35,817 nt of DNA from Clostridia bacterium. GTDB taxonomy: Bacteria > Bacillota > Clostridia > Christensenellales > Aristaeellaceae. Under the pieces are notes generated by a model. The model saw only the letters and a program-made list of their open reading frames with translations, was not told the DNA's origin and searched no databases. The stretch covers positions 1 to 35,817 of the forward strand of contig JAFXVR010000070.1 in NCBI GenBank assembly GCA_017534885.1, written 5' to 3'. How positions within the stretch are numbered: position 1 is the stretch's first letter; the number at the start of each line of letters is the position of its first letter. Shown here in pieces: positions 24,954 to 33,319 of this stretch. The translations under genes and the position numbers were made by a program.

Positions 24954-24982
24954 TTGACACATAAGGGTTTCAGCGGTATAAT
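24954..24982 (+). promoter_or_regulatory. Perfect consensus sigma-A promoter of the SH3/PDZ gene
   Basis: TTGACA (24954-24959), 17 bases, TATAAT (24977-24982): no mismatch in either box. A second dyad, GAATTT-GACG-AAATTC (24937-24952), ends one base before the -35 box. Confidence 0.85.
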
Positions 24983-25053
24983 ATAGCCAGTATATGGATG
25001 AGCTGAAGTGTTCACATCACCTCAGCCAGCCGAATACGGAAGGAGTGAATTAC

Positions 25054-26520
25054 ATGAAAAAACGTCTGTTTGCGCTGCTGCTGACCATGGCGCTGCTTTG
25101 CGCGGCATATCCGGTGACGGCAGAGGGCGTGCAGTACGGTTACGTCAACATTGATACCAGTCTGTACGCCAGCGCCTCAGCTGACGCGGAGGTGAAGGCG
25201 ACCGTGAGCTTGGGCGCACAGGTGCGCATTGAAGAGGAGACCGAGGCTGACGGCGCGCTCTGGTACAAGGTCACGCTGATCGCCAGCAAGGAAACCGGCT
25301 GGATGAAGGGAGAGGACGTCGATCTGGCCGTGGCCAAGCGTCTGGGTCAGGAAGAAGCCGTCGCCGAGGCCACCCCTGAGCCCGCCGGGGAAGCTGCCCC
25401 CGAACCCGCTCCCGAGGCAACCGAGGAACCCGCGGCCAGCGAGCCCGTCACGCCCACCAAGGTCAGCAACGAGGATGACTTCCCCGTGCTGACAGCCACG
25501 GGCAATGTGGATCCGGCCAAGCTTCAGGGCGCGCCCAAACTTTCCGATTATAAGGAACTGAAGATGGGCGATTCTGGCAAGCGTGTGGAAAAACTGAAGG
25601 TCAGGCTGGCTGAACTGGGCTATCTCCCCAGCAACCGCACAGATGGGGCCATCAGCAATCAGGACATTACCGCGATCCGGAGCTTCCAGCGGAACAACGG
25701 TTTGGAGATAGACGGTGTCATCAGCAAAAAGCTTCAGCTGAAGCTCTTCTCATCCGATGTCATTGACAACACGGGCAATCCGTTTAACTCAGACGCCATC
25801 ATCTTCACCCGGGCTCAGGCGGTTATCAACAACTCGGGCGGCACCATCACTTTCATGATCAAGGGCAATTCCGCGGAGAAGATTGACGCCTTTGACTTCC
25901 GCTTCCGCTTCTGGAATACTTATGGCGAGCGCTATCTGCTGAAGACTTCCGACAGCAAAGCCAAGATCACCGAAGAGCTGACTCTTCTGGATTTCTCCGA
26001 GGAGCGGGTCACCTTGTCCAAGGGCCAGAGCATCTCTTTCAGCTTCAACTTGGGCAGTTCGGCCATTCCCAGGGGACAGGTGGCCATCACAGCCTATCAC
26101 ACCCAGGACGGCAAAACCGTGCGCATTGACGACGACCAGCTCAACTGGTACAGCTTTGAGAAAGGAAAGCAGGGCAGTTATGCCGGCCGTGTGGTAACCC
26201 CGCTGACCGACAAGGAAATCAGCCTGGCCAAGGGTTGGGATACCGGTATCACCGGCAGCTATGTGGACGCGGAAACCGCCGAGGCCTACAATCTGCGTGA
26301 GGGTCTCTATGTGACCAAGGTCGCTGCCGATTCCCCCGCCGCCAAGGCCGGTCTCAAGAAGGGCGACGTGCTGCTGGCCATCGGCAACGTACGCATCTTT
26401 GGCGCCTCCTCGCTGGTACGCGCAGCGTCCTACATCAAAGCCGGCAAGAGCGCCGTGATGCTCTTCCTGCGCAAAGGCGTCGTGTATCAAACAGAGATCG
26501 CCAGACCCGGAAAAGACTGA
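25054..26520 (+). CDS. Secreted SH3 / peptidoglycan-binding / PDZ protein
   Basis: 488 residues from the ATG at 25054, preceded by AAGGAG; an earlier ATG at 24994 sits at the transcript start. A signal peptide ends near PVTA-EG. A bacterial SH3 domain (YVNIDTSLYAS ... ETGWMKGEDV) spans about 28-95, then a Pro/Glu/Ala linker. A PG_binding_1 domain lies near 165-225 (MGDSGKRVEKLKVRLAELGYL ... IRSFQRNNGLEIDG). A beta-rich region of unknown family follows (about 235-375), and a PDZ domain closes the protein (EGLYVTKVAADSPAAKAGLKKGD). No protease or amidase domain is present. A cell-wall-bound adaptor or chaperone is inferred. Confidence 0.8.
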   Translation: MKKRLFALLLTMALLCAAYPVTAEGVQYGYVNIDTSLYASASADAEVKATVSLGAQVRIEEETEADGALWYKVTLIASKETGWMKGEDVDLAVAKRLGQEEAVAEATPEPAGEAAPEPAPEATEEPAASEPVTPTKVSNEDDFPVLTATGNVDPAKLQGAPKLSDYKELKMGDSGKRVEKLKVRLAELGYLPSNRTDGAISNQDITAIRSFQRNNGLEIDGVISKKLQLKLFSSDVIDNTGNPFNSDAIIFTRAQAVINNSGGTITFMIKGNSAEKIDAFDFRFRFWNTYGERYLLKTSDSKAKITEELTLLDFSEERVTLSKGQSISFSFNLGSSAIPRGQVAITAYHTQDGKTVRIDDDQLNWYSFEKGKQGSYAGRVVTPLTDKEISLAKGWDTGITGSYVDAETAEAYNLREGLYVTKVAADSPAAKAGLKKGDVLLAIGNVRIFGASSLVRAASYIKAGKSAVMLFLRKGVVYQTEIARPGKD

Positions 26521-26532
26521 TCTTCGAACAGT

Positions 26533-26574
26533 AAAAAAGGGGCGTCCGGCTATTGACCGCCGGGCGCTCCTTTC
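26533..26574. terminator. Bidirectional terminator
   Basis: A 13-pair stem with two G-U wobbles (26538-26550 with 26559-26571) is flanked by AAAAAA on the left and TTTCATTT on the right. It can end both the plus-strand SH3/PDZ gene and the minus-strand pepF unit. Confidence 0.75.
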
Positions 26575-26598
26575 ATTTATCTGCGGTGCCTGTGGGTT

Positions 26599-26940
26599 TC
26601 ACTCCCACTGCACCAGTCCTTTGTATTCCATATAAGATTCCTGGGCATCCATGAAGTCGTCCACCAGGGAGGCTACCTTGACGGCCTCCTCCGGGGTCAG
26701 CTCATTCTGGGCGACCAGCGCTTCCACCATGTATTCAAAGGCGTCATCGTCCTCATAATATTCTCCGCCGGCATTGCCTTCCTCGTCCAGCACGCCGGTT
26801 TCATGCATAAAGTCCATGTCCGCGTCGATGGCCTGACCGATCAGTGTTTCGATCCTGTCCTCCAGCTCGAGATGATCCTGCTTCCGGATCCGCGGCAGGA
26901 TATAGCTGATGGCTTCCTCCCGGTCGTATCCGTTCATCAT
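26599..26940 (-). CDS. Small acidic protein of unknown function
   Basis: 113 residues. I do not recognise the family. The chain is strongly acidic and probably helical, with EGNAGGEYYEDDDAFEYMVE in the middle and a C-terminal DDFMDAQESYMEYKGLVQWE. There is no signal peptide, membrane helix or cysteine. Its start codon overlaps the pepF stop (ATGA), so translation is probably coupled to pepF. A second Met directly after the first could also be the start. It may be an accessory of the peptidase, but nothing in the sequence proves it. Confidence 0.65.
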   Translation of the reverse strand: MMNGYDREEAISYILPRIRKQDHLELEDRIETLIGQAIDADMDFMHETGVLDEEGNAGGEYYEDDDAFEYMVEALVAQNELTPEEAVKVASLVDDFMDAQESYMEYKGLVQWE

Positions 26941-28730
26941 GCTCTGATCGCCTCCTCGAACCGGTTCAGGGTGTCCTCAAACACCTTCATGGCCTTGCGC
27001 AGGGGCTCGGGGCTGCTCATGTCAACGCCGGCGAGCTTCAGCGCCTCGATGGGCGGCAGGGAGCAGCCCGCGGAGAGGAACTTGCGGTAATCCTTCACCG
27101 CAGCCTCCCCTTCCGTGAGGATGCGCTCGCTCAGGGATACGGCGGCGCACAGGCCGGTGGCGTACACATAGACGTAGAAGGCGTTGTAGAAGTGCGGGAT
27201 GCGCATCCACTCGTCGGCAATCCATTCGTCCACCGCGCAGCTCTCACCGTAATAGACCTTGTTCAGATCATAGTACACCTTGCTCAGGGCTTCGCGGGTC
27301 AGCGGCTCGCCGTTCTGCGCCATTTCATGGGTCGCCCGCTCAAACTCGGCGAACATGGTCTGGCGGAAGCAGGTGGTGCGGAACTGCTCCAGGAAGTAGT
27401 TGAGCAGGTAGGCCTGGGTCTTCTTTTCCGGGAAGCGTTCCAGCAGGTAGCGCATCATGGTCGCCTCGTTGCAGGTGGAGGCCACCTCCGCCACAAACAG
27501 GCTGTAATCCCGCTTGGGCATAGGTTGACTGATGTTGCTGAAGTAGGAGTGCATGCTGTGGCCCAGTTCATGGGCGATGGTGAAGGCGCTGTCTAAGGTG
27601 TCGTTGTGGTTGAGCAGCACATAGGGGTGCACCTCCGCCAGGCTGCCCGCCGAGAAGGCGCCGCTGGACTTGTTTTCCGCGGGGAAGACGTCGATCCAGC
27701 CGCCGTCCCGGGCTTCCTTCAGCTTGGCGATATAGTCCTCGCCCATCGGCTTCAGACCTTCCAGCACCAGGTCAAAGGCCTTTTCATAGGAAAGGCTCAT
27801 GTCTGCGTCCCGCGTGATGGGGCAGTAGAGGTCGTACATGTGCAGCTCGTCCAGCCCCAGCATCTCCCGGCGGAGCCTGAGATAGCGCTGCAGGATGGGC
27901 AGGGACTCGTGCATGACCTGGATCAGGTTGTCATACACCTCCCGGGGGATCTCCAGCGGATCCATGGCGGCGGCCAGCGCGGTGGGGTAATTCCTGGCTT
28001 TTGCCATGACCACATCCTTTTTGACGGACGCGGAATAGGCGGCCGCGATGGTCGTGCCGAATTTGCCGTAGGTTTCAAACAGGTGTTCAAAAGCCTGGCG
28101 GCGCACGGACCGGTTGTCTGACTCGCGGTACTGGCCGAAGTTGTTCTCGCTCAACGGCTCGGTGTGGCCGTCCTCAAAGACCATATCCGGGAACTTAATG
28201 TCCACATTGGTCAGCATATCAAAGATGTTTCCCGGCGCGCCGGTGACCTCGCCGAGCATGGCCAGCAGCTGTTCCTGCTCCTTGGGCAGGGTGTGGGGTT
28301 TCTCGCGGCGCAGGTTGCGGATGTACTCGCTGTAGTCCGCCATGGCCGGGTCACCGGCAATGGCAGCTAACGCCTGGTCGTCCATTTCCAGCAGCTCGGG
28401 CTCCAGGAATGCAGTCTGGGTTTCGAGGGCCACCCAGGCCTGCATCGCCTTGTCCGCCCGGGCCTGGCAGGCGCTGTCGCCGTTGTCCGCTTCCCGGCCG
28501 AGGAAGGCGTATTCGCCCACAGGCAGCATCGCTTCCATCAGCGCGAACTTCTCTCTGATCGCCCCGCAGGGATCCTCAGCCACATGGCCCATCCGCTGGG
28601 GGTAAGTCCCGCCCCGGGCCAGGACCGCCGCAAGGGCTTGTTCCCAATCGGCCTCCGAGGCGAAAATGTGTTCGAGCTTCCATTTGTCCTTTTCCGCGAT
28701 TTCCGAACGCTTGGGCAGGGTTTCAGCCAT
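26937..28730 (-). CDS. pepF: Oligoendopeptidase F (M3B)
   Basis: 597 residues from the ATG complementary to 28728-28730, with GGAGGA six bases upstream. The zinc site is HELGHSMHSYFS (HExxH), with the third ligand in the following FVAEVASTCNE block. The N-terminal lobe (SEIAEKDKWKLEHIF) and the late FYNAFYVYVYATG segment are typical of PepF. It is a cytoplasmic metallopeptidase that cuts peptides of about 7-17 residues and takes part in peptide recycling. Its 3' end overlaps the small acidic gene. No confident promoter was found. Confidence 0.95.
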   Translation of the reverse strand: MAETLPKRSEIAEKDKWKLEHIFASEADWEQALAAVLARGGTYPQRMGHVAEDPCGAIREKFALMEAMLPVGEYAFLGREADNGDSACQARADKAMQAWVALETQTAFLEPELLEMDDQALAAIAGDPAMADYSEYIRNLRREKPHTLPKEQEQLLAMLGEVTGAPGNIFDMLTNVDIKFPDMVFEDGHTEPLSENNFGQYRESDNRSVRRQAFEHLFETYGKFGTTIAAAYSASVKKDVVMAKARNYPTALAAAMDPLEIPREVYDNLIQVMHESLPILQRYLRLRREMLGLDELHMYDLYCPITRDADMSLSYEKAFDLVLEGLKPMGEDYIAKLKEARDGGWIDVFPAENKSSGAFSAGSLAEVHPYVLLNHNDTLDSAFTIAHELGHSMHSYFSNISQPMPKRDYSLFVAEVASTCNEATMMRYLLERFPEKKTQAYLLNYFLEQFRTTCFRQTMFAEFERATHEMAQNGEPLTREALSKVYYDLNKVYYGESCAVDEWIADEWMRIPHFYNAFYVYVYATGLCAAVSLSERILTEGEAAVKDYRKFLSAGCSLPPIEALKLAGVDMSSPEPLRKAMKVFEDTLNRFEEAIRA

Positions 28731-28830
28731 AATGCTTCCTCCGTTTTTGTTATACATACTTTTTTGGTACGGCGCAGGCCAGCGCGCAAATCAGTATCAA
28801 AAGCTTCTGATATGGGGGCATGGTTTTGGA

Positions 28831-28857
28831 GAACAGTGAACAGAAAACAGAGAACAG
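28831..28857. repeat. Period-7 GAACAG repeats
   Basis: Four hexamers at 28831, 28838, 28845 and 28852 read GAACAG, GAACAG, AAACAG and GAACAG, exactly seven bases apart. They lie in the 220-bp gap between pepF and the end of mgtE, which otherwise holds nothing recognisable. Confidence 0.6.
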
Positions 28858-28950
28858 GGATAATGTGTGTGACCCGCATGCCCGCTGAGGCGCTCTCATA
28901 AGGCGGGATGATCTGTACAGCAGTCAAAAACCTTCCAAATGAGCGCTGCT

Positions 28951-30414
28951 TTACAGGAACATCTGCTGCATAGGCACCAGGAACAGGCCCACCAGGCTGT
29001 AATAGGTCACCACAGCCACCAGGTCGCTCAGGGTGGTGATCATCGGGCCGGAAGCGACGGCGGGGTCGATTTTGACCTTTTTGAAGAACATGGGGATCAG
29101 CGTGCCGCTCAGGCTGGAGATCGTCATGGCGATGACCATGGCGATGCCGATGCAGCCACTCATCGCAAAGCTCGGCCCGAAGGGCTTGCCCTTCATGAAG
29201 TGCACGAACAGGCCCACAAAGAGGAAGGACACCGAACCGAGGATCAGGCCGTTGGTGAAGCCCACCCGGGCTTCCTTGAAAATCAGCCTGATCCGCTGTG
29301 CGCCGGTCAGTTCGTCGTCCGTCAGGATGCGGATGGTGACAGCTAAGGACTGGGTGCCTGAGTTGCCGGACATATCGAGGATCATGGACTGGAAGGCTAC
29401 CGCGATGGGCAGGGCGGCCATGACCGCCTCAAAGGTGCCCACCACGCTGGAGACCACCAGACCCAGGAACATCAGGGTGATCAGCCAGGGAATGCGCTTG
29501 CGGATGGACTGGGTCAGGGGCTCGTTCAAATCTTCCTCAGCGGTCAGGCCGGCCAGCTTGGCATAGTCCTCGCCCATCTCCTCGTCCACGACTTCCACCA
29601 GATCCTGGGAGGTGATGACGCCCAGCAGGCGATGGTCGCTGTCCACCACAGGGATGGAGTCCTCGGAGTAGTCCTTGAGCTGCTCGATACTTTCAGCGAC
29701 GCTCTCATGGTCGTACACGCAGGGATAGGAGGTCATGATCAGGGAGTCCAGATCGGTGAATTCCCGGGCGATGATGAGATCCTGCAGGGTGATAGCCCCG
29801 TAGAAGGTCTCGTCCTCCTCCACCACATAGATCGTCAGCAGGTTGTCGTTGTCCGCGGCCTGCTCCACCAGGGAGCGCATGGCCTGCTTCACGGTCACGC
29901 CCCGGCGGATGGCGATGTAGTTGGTGGTCATCTTGCTGCCGATTTCATCCTCCGGATAGGACTGGATCATGCGGATGTCCCGCCGGCTCTCCTCGTCCAT
30001 CCGAGCAATGATGGCCTGCTGCTGCTCCTGATCCAGGTCTTCAAGCACGTCCACGGCGTCGTCCGCGTCCATCTCCTGGACGATGCGGGCCGCGATCTCA
30101 GGGGTCAGCTCCTCCAGGTATTCGCTGGCGTCATCCAGATAGGCGAAGACCTCGGAGACCTCTTCAGCGCCCAGCAGGCGGTACAGCTTGCGGCGCTCCT
30201 CCTGAGTCAGCTCGCCCAGAACGGAAGCGATGTCGTTATCGTGATAATCATCCAGCAGGGCGTGCTTCTCCTCGTCCGGGATATCCCGCCGGATGATGTC
30301 TACCAGCTCATGTTCGTAATCAGGATGCTCGAAGACCGCCTCGCGCTCTTCCTGGTTCTCTTCCTTCTCCTTATCCTCTTCCTTCAGGGTTTCCTCCTCG
30401 CGGATTTCATCCAT
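28951..30414 (-). CDS. mgtE: Magnesium transporter MgtE
   Basis: 487 residues; start ATG with GGAGGG six bases upstream. An unusually charged N-terminus (EEETLKEEDKEKEENQEERE) precedes the MgtE_N superhelical domain (about 30-150). Two CBS domains follow (about 155-285, for example LLTIYVVEEDETFYGAI and DSIPVVDSDHRLLGVITSQD), then five membrane helices. The pore motif MILDMSGNSGTQSLAV carries the conserved Asp. MgtE is a dimeric Mg2+-gated channel whose cytosolic domains close it when Mg2+ is plentiful. The gene has its own consensus promoter and a long structured leader, so expression is probably controlled at the RNA level as well. Confidence 0.95.
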   Translation of the reverse strand: MDEIREEETLKEEDKEKEENQEEREAVFEHPDYEHELVDIIRRDIPDEEKHALLDDYHDNDIASVLGELTQEERRKLYRLLGAEEVSEVFAYLDDASEYLEELTPEIAARIVQEMDADDAVDVLEDLDQEQQQAIIARMDEESRRDIRMIQSYPEDEIGSKMTTNYIAIRRGVTVKQAMRSLVEQAADNDNLLTIYVVEEDETFYGAITLQDLIIAREFTDLDSLIMTSYPCVYDHESVAESIEQLKDYSEDSIPVVDSDHRLLGVITSQDLVEVVDEEMGEDYAKLAGLTAEEDLNEPLTQSIRKRIPWLITLMFLGLVVSSVVGTFEAVMAALPIAVAFQSMILDMSGNSGTQSLAVTIRILTDDELTGAQRIRLIFKEARVGFTNGLILGSVSFLFVGLFVHFMKGKPFGPSFAMSGCIGIAMVIAMTISSLSGTLIPMFFKKVKIDPAVASGPMITTLSDLVAVVTYYSLVGLFLVPMQQMFL

Positions 30415-30615
30415 ATGATTCCCTCCTCTGTTTCATTGCGCGATGAAAAGCCACACGCAAAACCACCTGATACGGGTTTACACCATCAGGTCAGCAGGTA
30501 GGGCAACCTATCGGTTCCATCGTCAGCCCGGCAGGAGATGGGCAGACGGCCCGGCCCCGGTAACGTCGCCTGTACTGTCATGACCGTCCACTCATCTCAC
30601 CTCCCGGCTCTTTCT
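30415..30615 (-). ncRNA. Structured mgtE 5' leader, riboswitch candidate
   Basis: About 200 nt separate the predicted transcript start from the mgtE ATG. In RNA order, GAGATG-AGU-GGACGG pairs with CCGUCU-GCC-CAUCUC: two 6-bp helices around a 3x3 internal loop (30584-30598 with 30535-30549). A competing helix, GGCGACG with CGUC(U)GCC, uses the same CCGUCUGCC segment, so two folds are possible. AACC-GAUA-GGUU follows, then a terminator-like hairpin. mgtE genes often carry the M-box Mg2+ riboswitch, but I do not find its conserved blocks (the GGUGAGGCUCCU-type start or GUGCUAAAGCUC end). It is either a divergent M-box or an unclassified element. Confidence 0.55.
30456..30491 (-). terminator. Terminator-like hairpin inside the mgtE leader
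   Basis: On the minus strand ACCTGAT (30485-30491) pairs with ATCAGGT (30465-30471); an inner GGT/ACC closes a GTAA tetraloop beside a CGT bulge. GGTTTT follows. Located about 50 nt before the start codon, it suits transcription attenuation. Confidence 0.6.
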
Positions 30616-30621
30616 GAGGTT

Positions 30622-30650
30622 ATTATACGCAACAGGCTTATGATTGTCAA
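30622..30650 (-). promoter_or_regulatory. Perfect consensus promoter of mgtE
   Basis: On the minus strand TTGACA (30645-30650), 17 bases and TATAAT (30622-30627), with no mismatch. A constitutively strong promoter fits control by the downstream leader. Its -35 lies 24 bp from that of the divergent kinase promoter. Confidence 0.85.
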
Positions 30651-30674
30651 TCGCGTTCAACAGCTGAATTCATC

Positions 30675-30703
30675 TTGCGCTAACCGCACTCCTATGTTAT
30701 AAT
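30675..30703 (+). promoter_or_regulatory. Promoter of the histidine kinase operon
   Basis: TTGCGC (30675-30680), 17 bases, and extended -10 TGTTATAAT (TATAAT at 30698-30703). Confidence 0.65.
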
Positions 30704-30781
30704 GCAATATATCTGTTGGTACTGTTGCTTCAGCAAGCGGACAACCCGCGGGGAGAAAGCAGGGGGGAGTGGAAAAGCGCC

Positions 30782-33319
30782 ATGAAAAAGACCGCGGTCA
30801 TTATTGTCAATGTGTTCATTATGATAGCCATGCTGACCTTTGTGGTTTTGTATTCCAGCTCTGAGAGCAGGCGTACAACCCAAAGGCAGACAGAGCATTT
30901 TGAAAACACCACGATCACCATGGAGCATGTTACCGAGAATTATCTGGAGGGCGAGCAGCGCATCTGCGATGTATGGGCACGCTATATCAACAGCAAAGAC
31001 ATGACCATTGAGGAAGCCGCCTCCTTTATTCAGATCTCCCATGTGCTGCCGAACGCCTCCGCGCATATTGTGTATCTTGACACGCTCTCCGGGCTGTCTA
31101 CGAGGGCGAGGCACAATGCTCCCGATGATTATTCCGTTTCCTATGGGCGGATGGATCTCCTGAACGATGTGAGCTGGATCAATGAGATTGGGGTGTCCAT
31201 CAACATTTCCCGAGCCTATACGAATCCGGTCAACGGTGAACAGTCCATTGCCTTCTGCAATTATGTCACGCTGCATGATCCGGAGACCGGCAATCCCCGG
31301 GAGGCCTTGATGCTGCGTGTGCTGCCGCTCTCAGAGCTGGAGCAGAAATGGGTTTTCCCGCAGGAAGAGTTTGAAAACGCCGAGCTCTCCCTGATCGACG
31401 CAAACGGCGATTATATCATCAAGGGCCCATCCTTCAAGAATTCCAGTTTCTTTGAGTTTTACAGGTCCTACAACACGGCGAACTCTGCTTCCGCCCAGGA
31501 ACTCTTCCATCAAATCACCTCGCAGACCGGCTCTTTCACCATGATGAACTCCCGCGGCGAGGAAAGCATCCTCGCTTATACCCCGGTCGCTGCGACGGAA
31601 GGCTGGACGCTTCTGAGCCTGATGCCGGCGAAGGATCTGAGCGTGAAAACCGAAAACTGGCTTCTGATCGGCTTCGTTTCCGCGGGTCTCCTGATCCTGT
31701 TCGTGTTTGATCTGGCCGTTATGCTGTATTTCAACAAGAAGCTCCAGATGGCCGCCACAGAAGCCGCGGCGGCCAGCAGGGCGAAAACCGAGTTTCTCTC
31801 GACGATGTCCCATGATATCCGCACACCGATGAATGCGATCATCGGCCTTACGCTGCTTGCGGAAAAGAACCTCGATGATAAGGAATCGGTGGGAGAATTC
31901 CTGCGAAAGATCACGATGGCCAGCAATCATCTGCTCACGCTGATCAATGATATCCTTGACATTTCGAAGGTCGAGAGCGGTAAGCTGAACCTCAGTCCGC
32001 TGACGTTCTCCATCGTTGAAACGGTGGAAAATCTGGTGAACCTCTCTCAGCCGATGATCAAGGAGAAGAATATCGGCTTCAATTTCCGCGTCAGCCAGAT
32101 GGATATAGAGTACCTCTATGCCGATCAGCTCCGGCTGAATCAGATCTGTATCAATATCCTTTCCAACGCCATCAAATACACGGAGCCCGGCGGCCACGTC
32201 AGCGTGGACATGCGCGAGGAGAAGAGCGAGAAACCCGGCTGCGTACGGCTGACCTACAGGGTGTCCGATACCGGTATCGGCATGAGCCCCGAGTTCATGG
32301 CGCAGATGTATCAGCCCTTTTCCCGGCAGACTGACAGCAGGGTGAACAGCATACAGGGTACCGGTCTGGGACTGGCCATCACCAAGCAGATGGTCGACCT
32401 GATGGGAGGCACCATTGACTGCCAGAGTGAGCTGGGCAAAGGAACGACATTTACCGTTATACTGGATCTTCCCGTTGCGGATCGGCAAAGGGAGGATATG
32501 ATGCTTGATCCGATGGATGTCCTGATTGTCGATGACGACGAAGTGCTTCTGGAGACCGCGGCGGACACGCTGGCGTCTCTCGGTGTCACAGCCGACCGCG
32601 CCGGAAGCGGGCCGGAAGCGCTCGGCATGATCCGGCGCCGGCATGAAATGGGTAAGGATTACAGCGTTGTAATCCTTGACTGGAAGATGCCGGATGCCGA
32701 CGGTCTTGAAACGATCCGCCGAATTCGCACGGAAGCGGATTCAAACACGCCAATTCTGCTGATATCTGCCTATGACTGGTCAGATATTGAGGATATGGCG
32801 AAGGAAGCCGGGGCAAACGGTTTCGTCAGCAAGCCGCTGTTCCGCTCCAGCCTTTACGACAAAATCAACGCTCTCCTCGGAACCGAGGCAAAATCTGTCG
32901 AGCCGGAGAATGACTATTCCGATCTGCAGGGAATGAGCATCCTGATCGCGGAGGACAACGACATCAACTGGGAGATCATTTCCGCCATGCTCGGGATGTT
33001 CGGAATCACGGCGGAACGCGCCGAAAACGGACGCCTGTGCGTAGAGAAAATGACGCAGGCGAAAAAGGGAAGCTACGCGCTGATCTTCATGGATATCCAG
33101 ATGCCGGAGATGAACGGGCTGGAAGCCACAAGGGCGATCCGTGCGCTGGATAATCCGTGGGCTTCTTCCATTCCGATTATCGCCATGACAGCGGACGCCT
33201 TCTCGGAAAACATCACGGAGTGCCTGAACGCCGGCATGAACGGACATATCGCGAAACCGATTGACATCAAGCTTGTCGTCAAGGAAATACGCAGGATCAA
33301 GGAGGAAGGAAGATCATGA
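30782..33319 (+). CDS. Hybrid sensor histidine kinase with two receiver domains
   Basis: 845 residues from the ATG at 30782, preceded by GGGGGGAG. A first membrane helix (about 5-25), an extracellular sensor of about 260 residues resembling a dCache domain, and a second helix (about 293-317) come first. The HisKA site is H344 in [11 protein letters not shown]. The HATPase domain has [16 protein letters not shown] and GTGLGLAI. Receiver 1 (DVLIVDDDE) has phospho-acceptor D633 in ILDWKMPD; receiver 2 ([10 protein letters not shown]) has D771 in FMDIQMPEM. There is no DNA-binding or HPt domain, so output needs a separate partner. The last codon overlaps the ATG of the binding-protein gene (ATGA), indicating translational coupling. 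Confidence 0.92.
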   Translation: MKKTAVIIVNVFIMIAMLTFVVLYSSSESRRTTQRQTEHFENTTITMEHVTENYLEGEQRICDVWARYINSKDMTIEEAASFIQISHVLPNASAHIVYLDTLSGLSTRARHNAPDDYSVSYGRMDLLNDVSWINEIGVSINISRAYTNPVNGEQSIAFCNYVTLHDPETGNPREALMLRVLPLSELEQKWVFPQEEFENAELSLIDANGDYIIKGPSFKNSSFFEFYRSYNTANSASAQELFHQITSQTGSFTMMNSRGEESILAYTPVAATEGWTLLSLMPAKDLSVKTENWLLIGFVSAGLLILFVFDLAVMLYFNKKLQMAATEAAAASRAKTEFLSTMSHDIRTPMNAIIGLTLLAEKNLDDKESVGEFLRKITMASNHLLTLINDILDISKVESGKLNLSPLTFSIVETVENLVNLSQPMIKEKNIGFNFRVSQMDIEYLYADQLRLNQICINILSNAIKYTEPGGHVSVDMREEKSEKPGCVRLTYRVSDTGIGMSPEFMAQMYQPFSRQTDSRVNSIQGTGLGLAITKQMVDLMGGTIDCQSELGKGTTFTVILDLPVADRQREDMMLDPMDVLIVDDDEVLLETAADTLASLGVTADRAGSGPEALGMIRRRHEMGKDYSVVILDWKMPDADGLETIRRIRTEADSNTPILLISAYDWSDIEDMAKEAGANGFVSKPLFRSSLYDKINALLGTEAKSVEPENDYSDLQGMSILIAEDNDINWEIISAMLGMFGITAERAENGRLCVEKMTQAKKGSYALIFMDIQMPEMNGLEATRAIRALDNPWASSIPIIAMTADAFSENITECLNAGMNGHIAKPIDIKLVVKEIRRIKEEGRS

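Noticed and set aside
28731..28830. A pepF promoter around TATGTATAAC on the minus strand
   Set aside because: No acceptable -35 box at 16-18 bases was found, so it is not listed.
30415..30615. Calling the mgtE leader an M-box riboswitch outright
   Set aside because: Gene context fits, but the conserved M-box blocks are not visible, so only a structured leader of unknown class is reported.
31331..32644. 437-residue minus-strand frame
   Set aside because: Antisense to the histidine kinase, whose motifs are intact over the whole stretch.
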